Part shown: positions 25,391 through 36,689 of the stretch, in pieces
Numbering within the stretch: position 1 is the first letter of the stretch
How the letters are laid out: the number at the start of each line of letters is the position of its first letter
Assembly: GCA_947846985.1 (NCBI GenBank)
Contig: CANTUZ010000002.1
Location: forward strand, 155,677,889-155,741,888
DNA: 64,000 nt
Reading direction: 5' to 3'
DNA from: Fratercula arctica
Lineage: Eukaryota; Chordata; Aves; Charadriiformes; Alcidae
Notes under the pieces: model-generated
The model's database searches: none
The model's input: only the letters and a program-made list of their open reading frames with translations
What the model was told of the DNA's origin: nothing
Program-made: the position numbers and the translations under genes

Positions 25391-28149
25391 CTCTGCTGAA
25401 TCAACAGTTCTCACACGCTTGACTTTATGTCTGCCACTAATTCTCCACCTAACTTTTTTTCCCCTTAAGATCCCTTCCTTTGCATGACCATGTTGAAAGC
25501 TGCGGATGCAGGAGTGCGGGAGATGAATGAATGGCACCATGTAAAACTGACAGCTCCAAGGCTTTTCTGATGTGCAACTGTACACACCATCTAAAAGCAA
25601 GGAGGGTAGGAACAATCACTTAAACGGATGGTTTGGCATCTCACTATAAAGCTGAAATAGTCCAATTCATGCTTCCTAATGCACGTGCACCAACATTCAC
25701 TCACAGGAATTTGCAGTCTCTTTCCTATTTCTCTGAGACACATTGCTGTACTATAAACCTGAATTACTTACAACTATTACTGTTCCTGCCAAAAAATAAA
25801 AAACCTCCAGCCGGATTTATTAATGTCATATGAAGCATCATAAATACTCTCAAATTAACTACATTTCCTTACTGTGCCTGAATCATAACTATTCAGAAAT
25901 GCTTCACCTTCATTCCTTTAAATTGTGTTTCCTTCCAGTCATAAGATCTTTAGACTAAAAAGTCTGAGATCTGATTCATTTTCCCTTTGTAGGAATTAAA
26001 ATTCAAGGCATGACCTTAGAGGACTCTGAAAATTGCTTCCGGATTTCATCTTTAAACCAGCATTCTGGTTTTTTAATCTTCTGGGACAATATCTAGAATA
26101 GTCTGACTGTTGATAACATATGAATAATACGGGTGTCACTTCCACGCTTTTTGGCTTGCAAAAGTAGAAAGTTTTGCTTTTTAACACAGAAAAGTCTGAT
26201 CTGTCGCAACTAAAAGAGTTGCATAAAGCAGGGGAAAAAGCTTCCCTGTACTGTAAGTAAAGGACAGACTTATCTTCTCTCACACAGCAAGAAAACTGTT
26301 GTCTAGTCACTAAGAAGGTCTTCAGTTAAGAAAGAGCAGATGTTAGCTCTGAAATTAAGAGAATTGTTTCATCCCAGATGAATATGTGGCATCTGCTCCA
26401 AGTGGAAAGGCCTGAGAGATCAGTAACAACACTAAAAAAGGAAAACATCTCCATCTTTTTCTTCCCCCTTTCTCTCTCTCACATGCACTGACATGAGGTC
26501 TGAACAATATCTCAAACAACTGACTAAGAGCTTTGACAAAACTGGATCTAATGTGGATGCTGGACTGGCTCCAATGACAAATGCAGGTATCGTGGTTAGG
26601 GGCTACAAATTCTGCCTAGCATAACTGGTGGGATTCATGACAGCACTTGGGAACATCAGGTCCCTCTGTCATTCCAGGAATGACCCAGGTTTCTCAGGAG
26701 AAGACAAGAGAGTGGTAAAACCAACCCCATAACTGCTGAGATGTCCCGACAGGGGACGATAACCCAGGGTATAAACCCTGGGCTCTGATTATTTCCATAA
26801 AGATAACTAGCATTGGGCTTTTTTCTTCCAATAACTCTTTAATGTAAAATATCTATAAGTTCTTCTCAGCAGAGGTAAGACCCTAGACTTCTTTCTCAGT
26901 TTGGTACCCTAGCCACTAGGAGTTTTAACACGTCTCCTCACAGAGTCACACAGTGAGCCAGTTGCCACTCTTTTTGGCTAGCAGGGAGAATGGTTGTACA
27001 AAAAAATCAACGAACCTGTACATTACTGAGAAAGTAGATCATGTATTCATGTAAGTAAGAATATACAGAGTCAGACCTGTACAGCATGTGTAAAAAGCAA
27101 GACCCGTGGGAGAATAAAGGCCCATTCGGCACAATATGTGAGATGGTATATTCTAATCAGCTTAATTAGAGAGGTTTTTGAACAACAGAGGTGTCAGAAA
27201 GACTGTATCTGATGGTGATAGAGAACTTCAGCTTTCTTTAGGAAAATTTTACAGCAATATAATCACCCATGAAGTTTTGAAATGTACCAAAACCAAGGTT
27301 TTTTCCCCCTTTTTCCCCCAGGAGCTAAAGTCAACTAGAAGAATGACTATTTCAGGTTTCTTTCCAGCTAATTAGGAGGAACTGACCGAGGATCCAAAGT
27401 TAATGGTAATTTGGGAGAAAATGACTGTGAAGAATAATATTCAGTACTCTAAGGAACGGATGAAGAGGTTGAGTAGAATAAGGCTAGGAAGGAACTTGTT
27501 CACTTGGTAGGCCAGGAGGCAGGTAGGATCTCTGAACAAGATAGTCCAATTCAAAGCAGGCAGGTGATCTGTTATATTTTTTTTACAAACTGTTATAAAC
27601 TCCCCTTATGCAAAGAATGGGTAGGAAGCAAAGCATAGTGAGAGGTGGTTATGGCTGAGTGAAGAGTCCTTAAAATGTTTGAAAATAACAGTATTAAAAA
27701 ATTGTATAAATTGTCAAAATAAGACCAGATGACTAAGAATGAACATAAATGCATAGTACATTGTGAGAAGAAAAAAAATATGGAAAAATATAGAAAATAA
27801 GTTATTCCTAGTGAGAGAAAGAAAAATTTGTATAAATACTTTTGAAGCAAGAAAAAATAAAAATACGAGGAAAATAGAAATTAACTACCAGACAGGAAAG
27901 AACATCCTGGCAAAAGGCTAGTGACACACAGAAGGCTACAGTGGTGTTTGCCTTCTCTGTAAGGGCTCATTACAAAGGTGACATATGACCCAAAGTCAGA
28001 ATGAGGTTCAACAAAGAGTGAAGAAAGAAAGAAAAAACATTTAAGGAATATTTAAGGAAGACTGGTATAAAACAACTCAGCAGTTCAGCTGAAATTCACT
28101 CTGTAGTACTTACGGGAGTAGCTGGCTAATCACCACACCACTTGTTGGT

Positions 28150-28970
28150 ATCTTTGGCACCACATGAGGGATGGGTGGTGGTGGCAACTGAAGAGAGACA
28201 AACACCTGATCCATCTTTAAAAAGAGAAGGATCTCACAGAGAAGTTCAGACGACTCAGCCTCACTCGGGCTGTTGGAATGAGACTCTAAGCACCGCTATT
28301 ACATAAGCATTAGTAATAATAATAATGTGGTAAGAACCAGCCAGCATGAAGTTTTCAAAACAAATCAAATCAAACCATTCTAACTTGTTGTTGTGGGAGG
28401 ATAGCGAAGGAGGTGAAGATAGTCTAGATAATTTGCATTGCAGATAACTTTTAAACTTGAATTTTTAAGGGTTTGACACTGTCTCCCTTTATATTCCTAT
28501 AGAACGGACAGGGAAAAAAAGTGTTCGAGATAAAATCATTATATTTGCACAACTGCTGGTAAAAAACTCTTGTAGAATATTTTCTGGGAGGTTACAGCAA
28601 ACTGAAAGAGTACTTTACTCCATTTGTTTCTGTATGTGGTGTTTTTAAGTGCTGGAATCAAGCACGTAATGATGAAATATTGGGATGACCTCCCAGTGAA
28701 ATGGAAGTTAAACTGCGCACAACACCTCACATTGTAAATTTGACGTGAGCCAATAAAGTTACACTGGTGTAGAAAGGGAGACTATATTTCTGGCATTAAG
28801 AGCTGTGTTGCATGTGAAAAAAAGAAAAGGGGTAAATATTCCCCTTGAGTCAATGTCTATGAGGCCCCAGCTGTAGTACTGGGAAACCTCAGTGCAGAAA
28901 AAGAAAAAAAGGTACAATTTTTGAGGAAAGGTTAACAGATCTGGGCCTGTTAGTTAAGGGAAAAGGGAGA
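28150..28970 (+). mobile_element. Ancient CR1/L3-like LINE relic, RT to C-terminus
   Basis: A strongly decayed LINE body, recognisable because several anchors lie in the correct order on the + strand. CCATCTTTAAAAAGAGAAGG at 28211 is the PIFKKG-like block. The following GACTCAGCCTCACTC at 28252 is RPVSLT-like. GTTTGACACTGTCTCCC at 28471 is the FDTV RT block. AGCTGTGTTGCATGTGA at 28801, then CAGCTGTAGTACTGG near 28868, is the ALVRPxLEYC block. GAGGAAAGGTTAACAGATCT at 28923 is the YEERLxxLGLF block. No long open frame survives. The segment with the FADD box is missing or too decayed to see. Edges are approximate. The order of anchors makes chance resemblance unlikely, but subfamily cannot be assigned by eye. 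Confidence 0.75.
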
Positions 28971-29039
28971 CAGATGCAGCGCTGCAGAGCTGAATCCAGC
29001 CTCCTCACTTCACCTAAGGCAGACTAAACCTACCCTCTT

Positions 29040-29260
29040 TTTTCTTAAAGATTAAAATTGATAAAGGTACCACTGCTTTCCCAAGACATTTATTCCAGCT
29101 CTCTATTATTTTTAAAGCATTTTCTTTTAGCCCGCTTTAAGTTAAACCCCATTATTCTCTCTTGTAGACTTTTTTTAGATCTCTTATCATTCCTTTTGCT
29201 CTTCTTTGAGTTCTCTGCAACTTTGCTAAGCACATTGCCCAGCCCTGATTATCCTCCTTA
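29040..29260 (-). mobile_element. Ancient CR1/L3-like LINE relic, C-terminal part
   Basis: Read on the minus strand this resembles the last ORF2 segment of an old CR1. The + strand anchors are AAGTTAAACCCCATTATT at 29140 and TCATTCCTTTTGCTCTTCTT near 29188, and they match the order seen in minus-oriented old CR1 copies. It lies directly beside the relic at 28150-28970 but in the opposite orientation, so it is a separate insertion or a rearranged piece. The following 250 bp may be another old repeat but I cannot name it. Confidence 0.5.
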
Positions 29261-30384
29261 ATATATGTCTTTTAAGGGACTGCCAGTTCTCTTTAACAAT
29301 TTTTGTGCAGATTGGCCTCCCATGAACCCTAATTTGTGAATTCTCTGGATGTATTGAAGTCCAGTCGCTTGCTATTGTTTTATCTTTTTATCTTTCCTTC
29401 TTTATAGTCTAAGGGTTGTGAAGCCTGTCATTTCACTGACTCTCTTAATCTTTCCCTTCTTCAATCCTTATTCCTTCTTTATTAGAAATAGATCTGGCAA
29501 AGCCTCTAATTATTTGCCATTTTAAGTTTCCTTACTGAAAAAAAACCTTTGCAGTGCATTCAAAGGATTGGATGGGCTGACTTCTTTTTCCAGAAGTCCT
29601 CCAGGGAGTGAAAGTTTGTTGTTTTTGTTTTGTTGTTTTCTGTTTTTTGTGGGTTTTTGTTTTGTTTTGTTTTGGTTTTTTGGTTTTTTTTTTGTTGTTT
29701 TTTTTTTTTTTTCAATCAGACCAAGCCCTGTTTTCTGGAGAACGTCAACCGTTTCTGTGGATTTCACAGTTTGATGTCCCGTACAACATTCTCTCCACGA
29801 CAGCCACAATGTTCTCCTTCTTTCTTAATTACTCAGACATTTTCAGTGGTTCTAACCCACTAGATTTCTATTCTGTACTTCTGGATATATAAAGATATAA
29901 TCTTTATACATGTGGCTCCTCTAATAGGTAAAACATGGAACTCTTTGCCACAATGGATGAAAGTGACTGTGAAAAAAGTGAATGTCTCATTTTTTCTTAG
30001 ATGCTAGACTGTCAGTCAGGGCACCATTTTCTTTTACCCTTTGAACTTTTCGTATCTACACATTATCTACAGTACCACAGATTACACTTTCCATATCAAC
30101 GCATCCTATTTGGAAACTCTTGACCAAGTTTTAGCAAGCCAGAGCTACCCTTGCTTTCTTTCTGTCTTTCATCCTCATGACATACTTCATTTTAATTAAA
30201 AGGCTAACAGGTAATCATCTGGGGCTTGAAGAAACAGAAGTGTCAGCCATCTTCCAGTATCAGGAGGAAAATGATAAATTATTCTATGTATTCAGTAAAG
30301 GAGAACAAGGAATATTTGGATCACTTTTTGAGCAAGAGACATAATGCATATCAAAAAAAGTTTCCAGCTCTAAGACAGATGAAA
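29261..30384. other. Noncoding stretch with T/G-rich tract
   Basis: Unrecognised sequence. 29270-29520 has the feel of an old interspersed repeat but no family could be assigned. A T/G-rich low-complexity tract occupies 29614-29712. No gene is seen. Confidence 0.5.
29614..29712. repeat. T-rich (TTTTG)n tract
   Basis: About 100 bp of TTTTG and TTGTT units ending in a T run. Open frames across it translate to Phe/Val/Leu-rich strings and are artefacts of the repeat. Confidence 0.9.
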
Positions 30385-30470
30385 CATCATAGAATCATAG
30401 AATGTGTTGGGTTGTAAGGGACCTTTAGAGGTCATCTAGTCCAACCCACAAACATAGGGATGGACTTTTT
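30385..30470 (-). mobile_element. CR1 3' tail fragment
   Basis: On the + strand CATCATAGAATCATAGAATG opens the element. A GGTTGTAAGGGACC-like stretch and GTCATCTAGTCCAACCC follow, which together are the complement of a CR1 3' UTR and terminal ATTCTATGAT unit. Only about 85 bp are recognisable, so this is an extreme 5' truncation. Confidence 0.88.
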
Positions 30471-31343
30471 GTAGTATGGTTCACTAAGAGGTTTAAAAAA
30501 ATGGGTTTAGATAAACATCTCTTGGCAGTCATCTAGATCTATTGGAAAGGTTAGTATTGTTGTGATATATGAATGCAGAGCTGCACAAAGTTCTTGGAGA
30601 CCATTCCAAAGTACTGTAAATGTAGACATATTTACAGCACTTCATGTCATGCCATCTCAAAAAGTAAGCAGCCTGCCTAAAAGCAGAAGATGTTGCCTCT
30701 TAAGCATAAAAAATATTGAAAGAAAAAAGAATCCTTTAACATTCAAAAGAGATTTCACTGTTGTGATAAAGAGACCTCACAAAGGGTAATAAAGAAAATG
30801 TGAAATGTCAATACACCAAATAAAATGTTCCTTAGACTGTTCACAAGACCCTGACAGAGTTTGAGCTCATTATATAAACAGTACCTTTATCAGAAGGCAG
30901 AAGCCTGCACAGAAAATTTAAGTAAAAGAACATTCTGCTGTTATTAATAACTCTAGAGGGCAAGATCAGCTTTGTACTTGAATATAAAATTCAAACCTCT
31001 CAAAGTTTATGGTTAAAGAATAATGTCCAAAAAACTGTTTCTTTGGCTTATTCAGAATTTCAGTTTTAATATATTGGGAGAAGAAGTTCTAAGACATGAA
31101 AAGAAGATATTGAAAGACTGTTGTAGATACATGGCAAGGCTAGAAATAGAGCTTATCTGCTCTTCTCTTGTACTCTCCTATTGGCACAGGTAGCAAATAT
31201 GTATCAGCGTATAATGGCAGGAGTAGCAAATGACTTGTCAGATTACATGATGTCCTTTTGTCCTCACAATTTCTATAGTAAGAATTGGGAGATACAAAAA
31301 CATTTGTAACTAGATGCAAAGTCAGCATGAATTGTAAAGAAAC

Positions 31344-31374
<31 letters not shown>

Positions 31375-31459
31375 CCAGCTTCTGGACTCATAACAACTGA
31401 TCCATTAAAGGAGTAGGACCCTGTTAGCTGATTTGATTTGACTGAAAATAGGCCTGATT
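30471..31459. other. Noncoding stretch with poly-T
   Basis: No gene or element was recognised between the two CR1 tails. A run of 26 T lies at 31349-31374. Confidence 0.55.
31349..31374. repeat. Poly-T run (26 T)
   Basis: The longest homopolymer in the window. It is about 85 bp from the 3' end of the minus-strand CR1 at 31460 but is not part of it. Confidence 0.92.
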
Positions 31460-31942
31460 TCACAGAATCACAGAACTGTAGGGTTGGAGGAGATCATCTA
31501 GTCCAACCCCCCTGCCAGAGCAGGGTCACCCAGAGCAGGTGGCACAGGAACGCGTCCAGGCAGGTTTTGAATGTCTCCAGAGATGGAGACTCCACCACAT
31601 CTCTGGGCAGCCTGTGCCAGGGCTCTGCCACCCTCAAGCTAAAGAAGTTCCTCCTCATGTTTAGATGGAATTTCCTATGTTCGAGTTTGTGCCCGTTACC
31701 TCTTGTCCTGTTACTGGGGACCACTGAGAAAAGACTGGCCCCATCCTCCTGACACCCATCCTTTAAGTATTTATAAGCATTGATAAGATCCACCCTCAAT
31801 CTTCTTTTTTGCAGACTAAAAAGTCCCTCAGCCTTTCTTCATTAGAGACATGTTCTAGTCCCCTCATCATCTTGGTAGCCCTTTGCTGTACCGTCTCCAG
31901 CAGTTCCCTGTCCTTCTGGAACTGGGGAGCCCAGAACTGAAC
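31460..31942 (-). mobile_element. CR1 LINE fragment, ORF2 C-terminus and 3' UTR
   Basis: A minus-strand CR1 copy, 5'-truncated. The tail reads CACAGAATCACAGAACTGTA on the + strand, an ATTCTGTG-type end that differs from the ATTCTATG tails elsewhere in the window. The minus frame over 31494-31799 encodes the last part of ORF2: an AYKYLKDG block, an [20 protein letters not shown] block, the [14 protein letters not shown] block, and [17 protein letters not shown]. Upstream on the element (31800-31942) homology continues out of frame, to an ELGSPVQFW-like region near 31930. RT and endonuclease domains are absent. The distinct tail and the HRKFHLNMR spelling indicate a different CR1 subfamily from the + strand copies. 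Confidence 0.92.
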
Positions 31943-33405
31943 AAAGATTTCCTTAGTCATTTTTCCTCAAGCCCTTTGATGCCAGTCTTTACCATCAGAT
32001 GGATTTTCAGACTGAAAATCATGATTCCTGCATATAAAATCTGAATGGTAACCAGAAAAAATAGGCTGTTAACCCTTTCTTTTTAGTAGCATTTAACAAT
32101 ATTTGTTTGCTTGTATTTGCTCTCTGCAAAATGAAGCTCTCTACCCTGTTATTAACAACCCTTTGGTATTTGGTTTGGAAATCATCATGAGCTGAATTAT
32201 GGTTACTAGGCAGAAGCTATACCTTCAGCTAGTGGCGGTTGTCCTAGCTCTACTGAAGCCATGACAATTTCCCTCTGAAACATGGTCCTTCATGACTGAC
32301 ACCTTTAGCCCTTTTGTTCTTCACATTTTTTTGTACTTTGCCTTTCTCCCTATTCTAATGTAGTAATAATGTATAGGCATATATAATATAGGCATTCAAG
32401 TATATGGGCATATGGTATAGATATATGTAAGATGTAGTAATGTGCCAAGTTACAATGCTAACTTAATGTGCTAGTTACAAATAAAATTGCAAAAGACTCT
32501 ACTTGCACAATTTGGTTATAGAATATCAGCACTGACTTCAGCAGCATTGATCTAATTTTACTGCAATGTTGCAAAGGGCGTGATTGGACTCATGCTTCCA
32601 TAAGAATGAGTCCCACCATTGGGAAGTCACTCATTAAGAGGACCCTTAGGGACAGATGATGTTAAATGCATTGGTTATAACCGCATGAAAACTTATTTTA
32701 TTATTACTTAGCTAGGGATCCTTTGGAGAATTGTGAATGGGAAAAATCCAGTCTTATTTTCTAAAAGTTGCAAAGTATTTTAAAGTCTGTTCACAAAGTA
32801 AGGGCCAAAACATTGGGTTCTCAACGTACATTTATTTTTCCATCCAGCCTTTTGCTTTTTAGAGACAACATTTAAATCATCTTGTTGATTACATGGAATA
32901 ATGTGTGCATTAAATTGAATGTTAATGTTGTTTTCTGTGCTTGCTAGGAGAAATGGTTCCAGACACCTGTCTCATTTTCTCCAGACACATCTGGGAAATG
33001 GTATGATTTGTGGAATTGTGCTCAGAGGGTGATAAAGAAGCCTTTGGTTAAAAGTAAACTTGACAAAGTAAATGAAGTGGTTGTTGTCAAATCAGGTAAG
33101 GTAGTTTCTGGTTTTTTGGGGGATTTTTTTGTTTGTTTGTTTGTTAGGTTGGTGGAGTTTTAAAGAAATGAGCAAGCATGTCATTTAAAATGTCTTTCAT
33201 TTCTGAGAAGGTGGACGTGAACAGCAAAAGACAAAATGAGACCACCCTGGCCTTCTTATGTGACTGAGAGCTGATAATTACAAAAGTAACTCAGACACTG
33301 AAATTTGCAAGGGACTCTTACTGTGCAAGGCAGAATTCTTGGAAAATCAAATATGCAAGTTTCCTCCAAAAAAGAATGCATCAGTTAATACCCATATACA
33401 TGTAT
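31943..33405. other. Non-repeat stretch containing one candidate exon
   Basis: No transposon was recognised. It contains the candidate exon at 32948-33095, a TTTG microsatellite at 33124-33146 just downstream of its donor site, and a 20-bp perfect palindrome at 33391-33410 abutting the next CR1. Confidence 0.5.
32948..33095 (+). CDS. Candidate internal coding exon, protein unrecognised
   Basis: A 148-nt segment flanked by a pyrimidine-rich acceptor ending TTTTCTGTGCTTGCTAG and a consensus donor TCAG/GTAAGG. Only one of three frames is open. It gives 49 codons starting EKWFQTPVSF, then SGKWYDLWNCAQRV, then a Lys/Val-rich end NEVVVVKS, with one base left over. Three Trp codons and balanced composition look like coding sequence rather than translated noncoding DNA. 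I do not recognise the family, and no signal peptide or membrane segment is visible. The phase fits the candidate exon at 56008, about 23 kb downstream. It could also be a chance open stretch, since an open frame of this length has perhaps a 10% chance before splice sites are considered. Confidence 0.42.
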
Positions 33406-33410
33406 ATGGG
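33391..33410. repeat. Perfect 20-bp palindrome at a CR1 5' junction
   Basis: CCCATATACATGTATATGGG equals its own reverse complement. CR1 homology begins right at or within its 3' edge. Confidence 0.93.
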
Positions 33411-33890
33411 CAGGACAGACCCTTCCCACTGGGAGGTCTGTTGCCTCCCTGGGGCCCGTGTTAGGAATATAACCAGGAAGCTTCCTGGCCTGATACAGCC
33501 CTCAGATTATTGCCCTCTTTTGATCTTACAGGCAGACAGTGATGAGCTGGAGAGAAGTCTGAGGGCAATGAAGAAAGATTTCAGGGCCTTGGGATGGCTT
33601 GTCAAGGGTTCGAGGGCACAAATTGTTTCCTCCTCTGCCCCTCCAGTTTTGGGGACTGACGAATGGGTTAACAAGAAAATCAGATAGATCAATACCTGGC
33701 TCCAAAACTGGTGCTACTAGCAGGGCTTTGGGTTCTATGATCATAGTTTGATCTACAGGACACCAAGCCTGCTTGCTAAGAATGGGAAAACCCTATCCTG
33801 AAATGGGAAAAAGGTACTAGGCCAAGAGTTAACAAGGCTCATGGACAGGGCTTTAAACAAGAATCCAAGGGGGAAGGGGATAAAACCAGG
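33410..33890 (+). pseudogene. CR1 ORF1 C-terminal remnant (esterase-like domain)
   Basis: Homologous codon for codon to the ORF1 at 40390-41084: CLPGARVRNI, QPSDYCPLLI, DFRALGWLVKGSRAQIV and IYRTP blocks are shared. The ORF1 of CR1-like elements is known to carry an SGNH-type esterase domain. The block III Gly-x-Asn-Asp motif reads ADSDE here, and the catalytic Asp-x-x-His region is AKNGKTLS, so the active site is lost. There is a stop at 33685-33687 and another TGA near 33800. The nucleophile-bearing GDS block lies upstream of the truncation point and is missing. Confidence 0.8.
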
Positions 33891-33951
33891 CCCACTAGTA
33901 ATGAGACTAGGGATAAAGGGCCAAGGATGGGGGTGAAGTCAGTAGCCCAGC

Positions 33952-35240
33952 ATGGGCAACAAACGGGATAAGCTGGAAGCCATTGTGCAGCAGGACAGCT
34001 ATGATGTAGTCGCCATCACGGAAACACGGTGGGATGACTGTCATGACTGGAATGCTGAGATGAATGGCTATAAACTCTTCAGAAGGGATAGGCAAGGAAG
34101 GAGAGGTGGGGGAGTGGCTCTATACATTAGGGAATGTTTTGATTGTATAGAGTTAGATTCCAGTGATGATAAAGTTGAGTGTTTATGGGTAAGGATGAAG
34201 GGGAAGGCAAATAAGGGAGATCTTGTGCTGGAAGTATGCTATAGACCACCCAACCAGGATGAGGAGACAGATGAAGTATTCTATAAGCGGCTGGGTGAAG
34301 TCTCGCAATCGCCAGCCCTCGTTCTGGTTGGGGACTTCAACCTGCTGGGTATCTGCTGGAAATATAACACAGCAGAGAGCAGGCAGGCTAGGAGGTTCCT
34401 CAAGTGCAGGGAAAATAACTTCCTGACACAACTGGTAGGTGAGCCTACCAGGAGAGGTGCCTCACTAGACCTACTGTTCACAAACAGAGAAGGACTAGTG
34501 GGAGATGTGGTGATCAGAGGCTGTCTTGGGTTTAGTGATCATGAAATGGTCAAGTTTTCAATTCATAGCGATGTAAGGAGAGGGGTTAGCAAAACCTCCA
34601 CCTTGGACTTCCGGAGGGTGGACTTTGGCCTGTTCAGAACACTGGTTGAGAGAGTCCCTTGGGAGATAGTCCTGAAGGACAAAGGGGTCCAGGAAGGCTG
34701 GACGCTCTTCAAGAAGGAAATCTTAAAGGCCCAGGAGCAGGCTGTCCCCAAGTGTCGCAAGATTAAAGGGTGGGGAAGATGGCCAGCCTGGATGAATAAG
34801 GAACTTTTGATGGCATTTAGGAATAAAAGGAGGGTTTACCACCTTTGGAAGAAGGGACAGGCAACTCAGGAGGAGTACAGAGATCTCGTTAGATTATACA
34901 GAGAGAAAATTGGGAAGACAAAAGCCCGGCTAGAGCTCAAGTTGGACACTAACATAAAGGACAACAAAAAAAGTTTTTATAAATACATCAACAAAAAGAG
35001 AGCCAGGGAGAATCTCCATCCCTTACTGGATGTGGGGGGGAAAGTCGCAACCAAGGATGAGGAGAAGGCTGAGATACTTAATGCCTACTTTGCCTCCGTC
35101 TTCAATAGTCAGACCAGCTATCCCCAGGGCGTTCAGCCTCCAGAGCTGGAAGATAAGGATGGAGGGCAGAACAACCCACCCATAATCCAGGAGGAAGCAG
35201 TCAATGATCTGCTTCTGCACCTAGACGCACATAAGTCTAT
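33952..35240 (+). pseudogene. CR1 ORF2, endonuclease half (up to frameshift)
   Basis: Begins at an ATG in the MGNKRDKLEA block. The catalytic residues of an APE-type endonuclease are present: Glu24 in AITETRWD, GDFN at residues 127-130 and SDH at 195-197. Around them are the CR1 signatures LFRRDRQGRRGGGVAL (42-57) and CYRPPNQ (96-102). The enzyme nicks target DNA to prime reverse transcription. After residue 200 comes the linker with PAWMNKELL, then NLHPLLDV and KAEILNAYFASVF. At MG (35239-35243) one G appears missing, which throws the frame to a stop at 35361. The real homology continues in the next frame. The true ORF2 start in CR1 may lie a little upstream. Confidence 0.9.
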
Positions 35241-36689
35241 GGGCCGGATGGGATTCACCCAAGAGTACTCAGGGAGTTGGCAGGAGAGCTCACCAAACCT
35301 CTCTCCATCATTTATCAACAATCCTGGTCAACAGGGGAGGTACCAGATGACTGGAGGGTGACTAATGTGATGCCCATCTACAAGAAGGGTCGGAAGGAGG
35401 ATCCGGGGAACTACAGGCCTGTCAGCCTGACCTCGGTGCCAGGAAAGATCATGGAGAGGATCATCTTGAGTGAGCTCTCGCGTCAAGTGCAGGGAAGCCA
35501 AGGGATCAGGGCCAGCCAGCATGGCTTTAGGAAAGGGAGGTCCTGCTTAACCAACCTGATCTCTTTCTATGACCATGTGACCTGCCTTCTGGATGCGGGG
35601 AAGGCTGTGGACGTTGTCTATCTGGACTTTGGTAAGGCCTTTGACACCGTCCCCCACAGCATTTTCCTGGAGAAGCTGACGAATCATGGCCTAGACAAGT
35701 GTACTCTTCACTGGGTTAAAAACTGGCTGGATGGCCGTGCCCAGGGAGTTGTGATTAATGGGGTGAAATCCTCTTGGCGGCCTGTCACCAGTGGTGTCCT
35801 TCAGGGCTCAGTTTTAGGGCCAGTTTTGTTTAATATCTTTATCAATGATCTGGATGAGGGGATTGAGTGCACCCTCAGTAAATTCGCAGGCGACACCAAG
35901 CTCGGTGGGAGTGTTGATCTGCTTGAGGGAAGGAAGGCTCTACAGAGGGACCTGGACAGGCTGGATCGATGGGCCAAGGCCAACTGTATGAGGTTTAATA
36001 AGGCCAAGTGCCGGGTCCTGCATTTCAGTTACAACAACCCCAAGCAACGCTACAGGCTTGGTGAAGAGTGGCTAGAAAGCTGCCCAGCAGAAAAGGACCT
36101 GGGGGTGCTGGTGGACAACCAGCTTAACATGAGCCAGCAGTGTGCCCAGGTGGCCAAGAAGGCCACCAGCATTCTGGCTTGTATCAAGAATAGCGTGGCC
36201 AGCAGGAGTAGGGAAGTGATGGTGCCTCTGTACTCGGCACTGGTGAGGCCTCACCTTGAGTGCTGTGTTCAGTTCTGGCCCCCTCTGTACAAGAGGGACA
36301 TTGAAGTGCTGGAGCGCGTCCAGAGGAGAGCTACCAAGCTGGTGAGGGGTCTGGAGACCAAGTCATATGAGGAGAGGCTGAGGGAACTGGGCATGTTTAG
36401 TTTGGAGAAGAGGAGGCTGAGGGGAGACCTCATTGCCCTCTACAACTACCTGAAAGGAGGGTGTAGAGAGGTGGGTGTTGGCCTCTTCTCCCAGGTGAAT
36501 AATGACAGGACCAGAGGAAATGGTCTGAAGTTGCGGCAGGGGAGGTTTAGATTAGACATTAGGAAGAATTACTTTACTGGAAGAGTGGTCAGGCACTGGA
36601 ACAGCCTGCCCAGGGAGGTGGTTGAGTCACCATCCCTAGAGGTATTTAAGAAATGTGTAGATTTGGCACTTCAGGGCATGCTCTACTGA
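35241..36689 (+). pseudogene. CR1 ORF2, reverse transcriptase half (after frameshift)
   Basis: Continuous frame from 35241 to the TGA at 36687-36689. Blocks, numbered from the Met at 35277, are: MPIYKKG (32-38), NYRPVSLTS (45-53), [10 protein letters not shown] (81-90), [13 protein letters not shown] with the first catalytic Asp at 117, [11 protein letters not shown] (171-181, with Leu where CR1 usually has Pro), and FAGDTKL at 203-209. The last box is normally FADD. Codon 205 is GGC (35889-35891), so one metal-binding Asp is Gly and activity should be abolished. The C-terminal CR1-specific region ([52 protein letters not shown], then [11 protein letters not shown]) is complete. Joined with the upstream half, ORF2 would be about 910 residues, close to full length for CR1. 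Confidence 0.92.

Larger units (their letters stand above)
16061..28149. other. Long noncoding stretch with simple repeats only
   Basis: About 12 kb without a recognisable gene. It holds CAAA-rich and TTTG-rich tracts (21507-21620, 22536-22606), a T17 run (25374-25390), a 12-bp inverted repeat (21701-21746) and an 8-bp-arm hairpin CCCAGGGT/ACCCTGGG at 26763-26782. Several short frames exist on both strands, none with a domain I know. It reads like intron or intergenic DNA. Confidence 0.5.

Noticed and set aside
29608..29892. Phe/Leu-rich open frames in three overlapping registers
   Set aside because: Translation of the TTTTG repeat.
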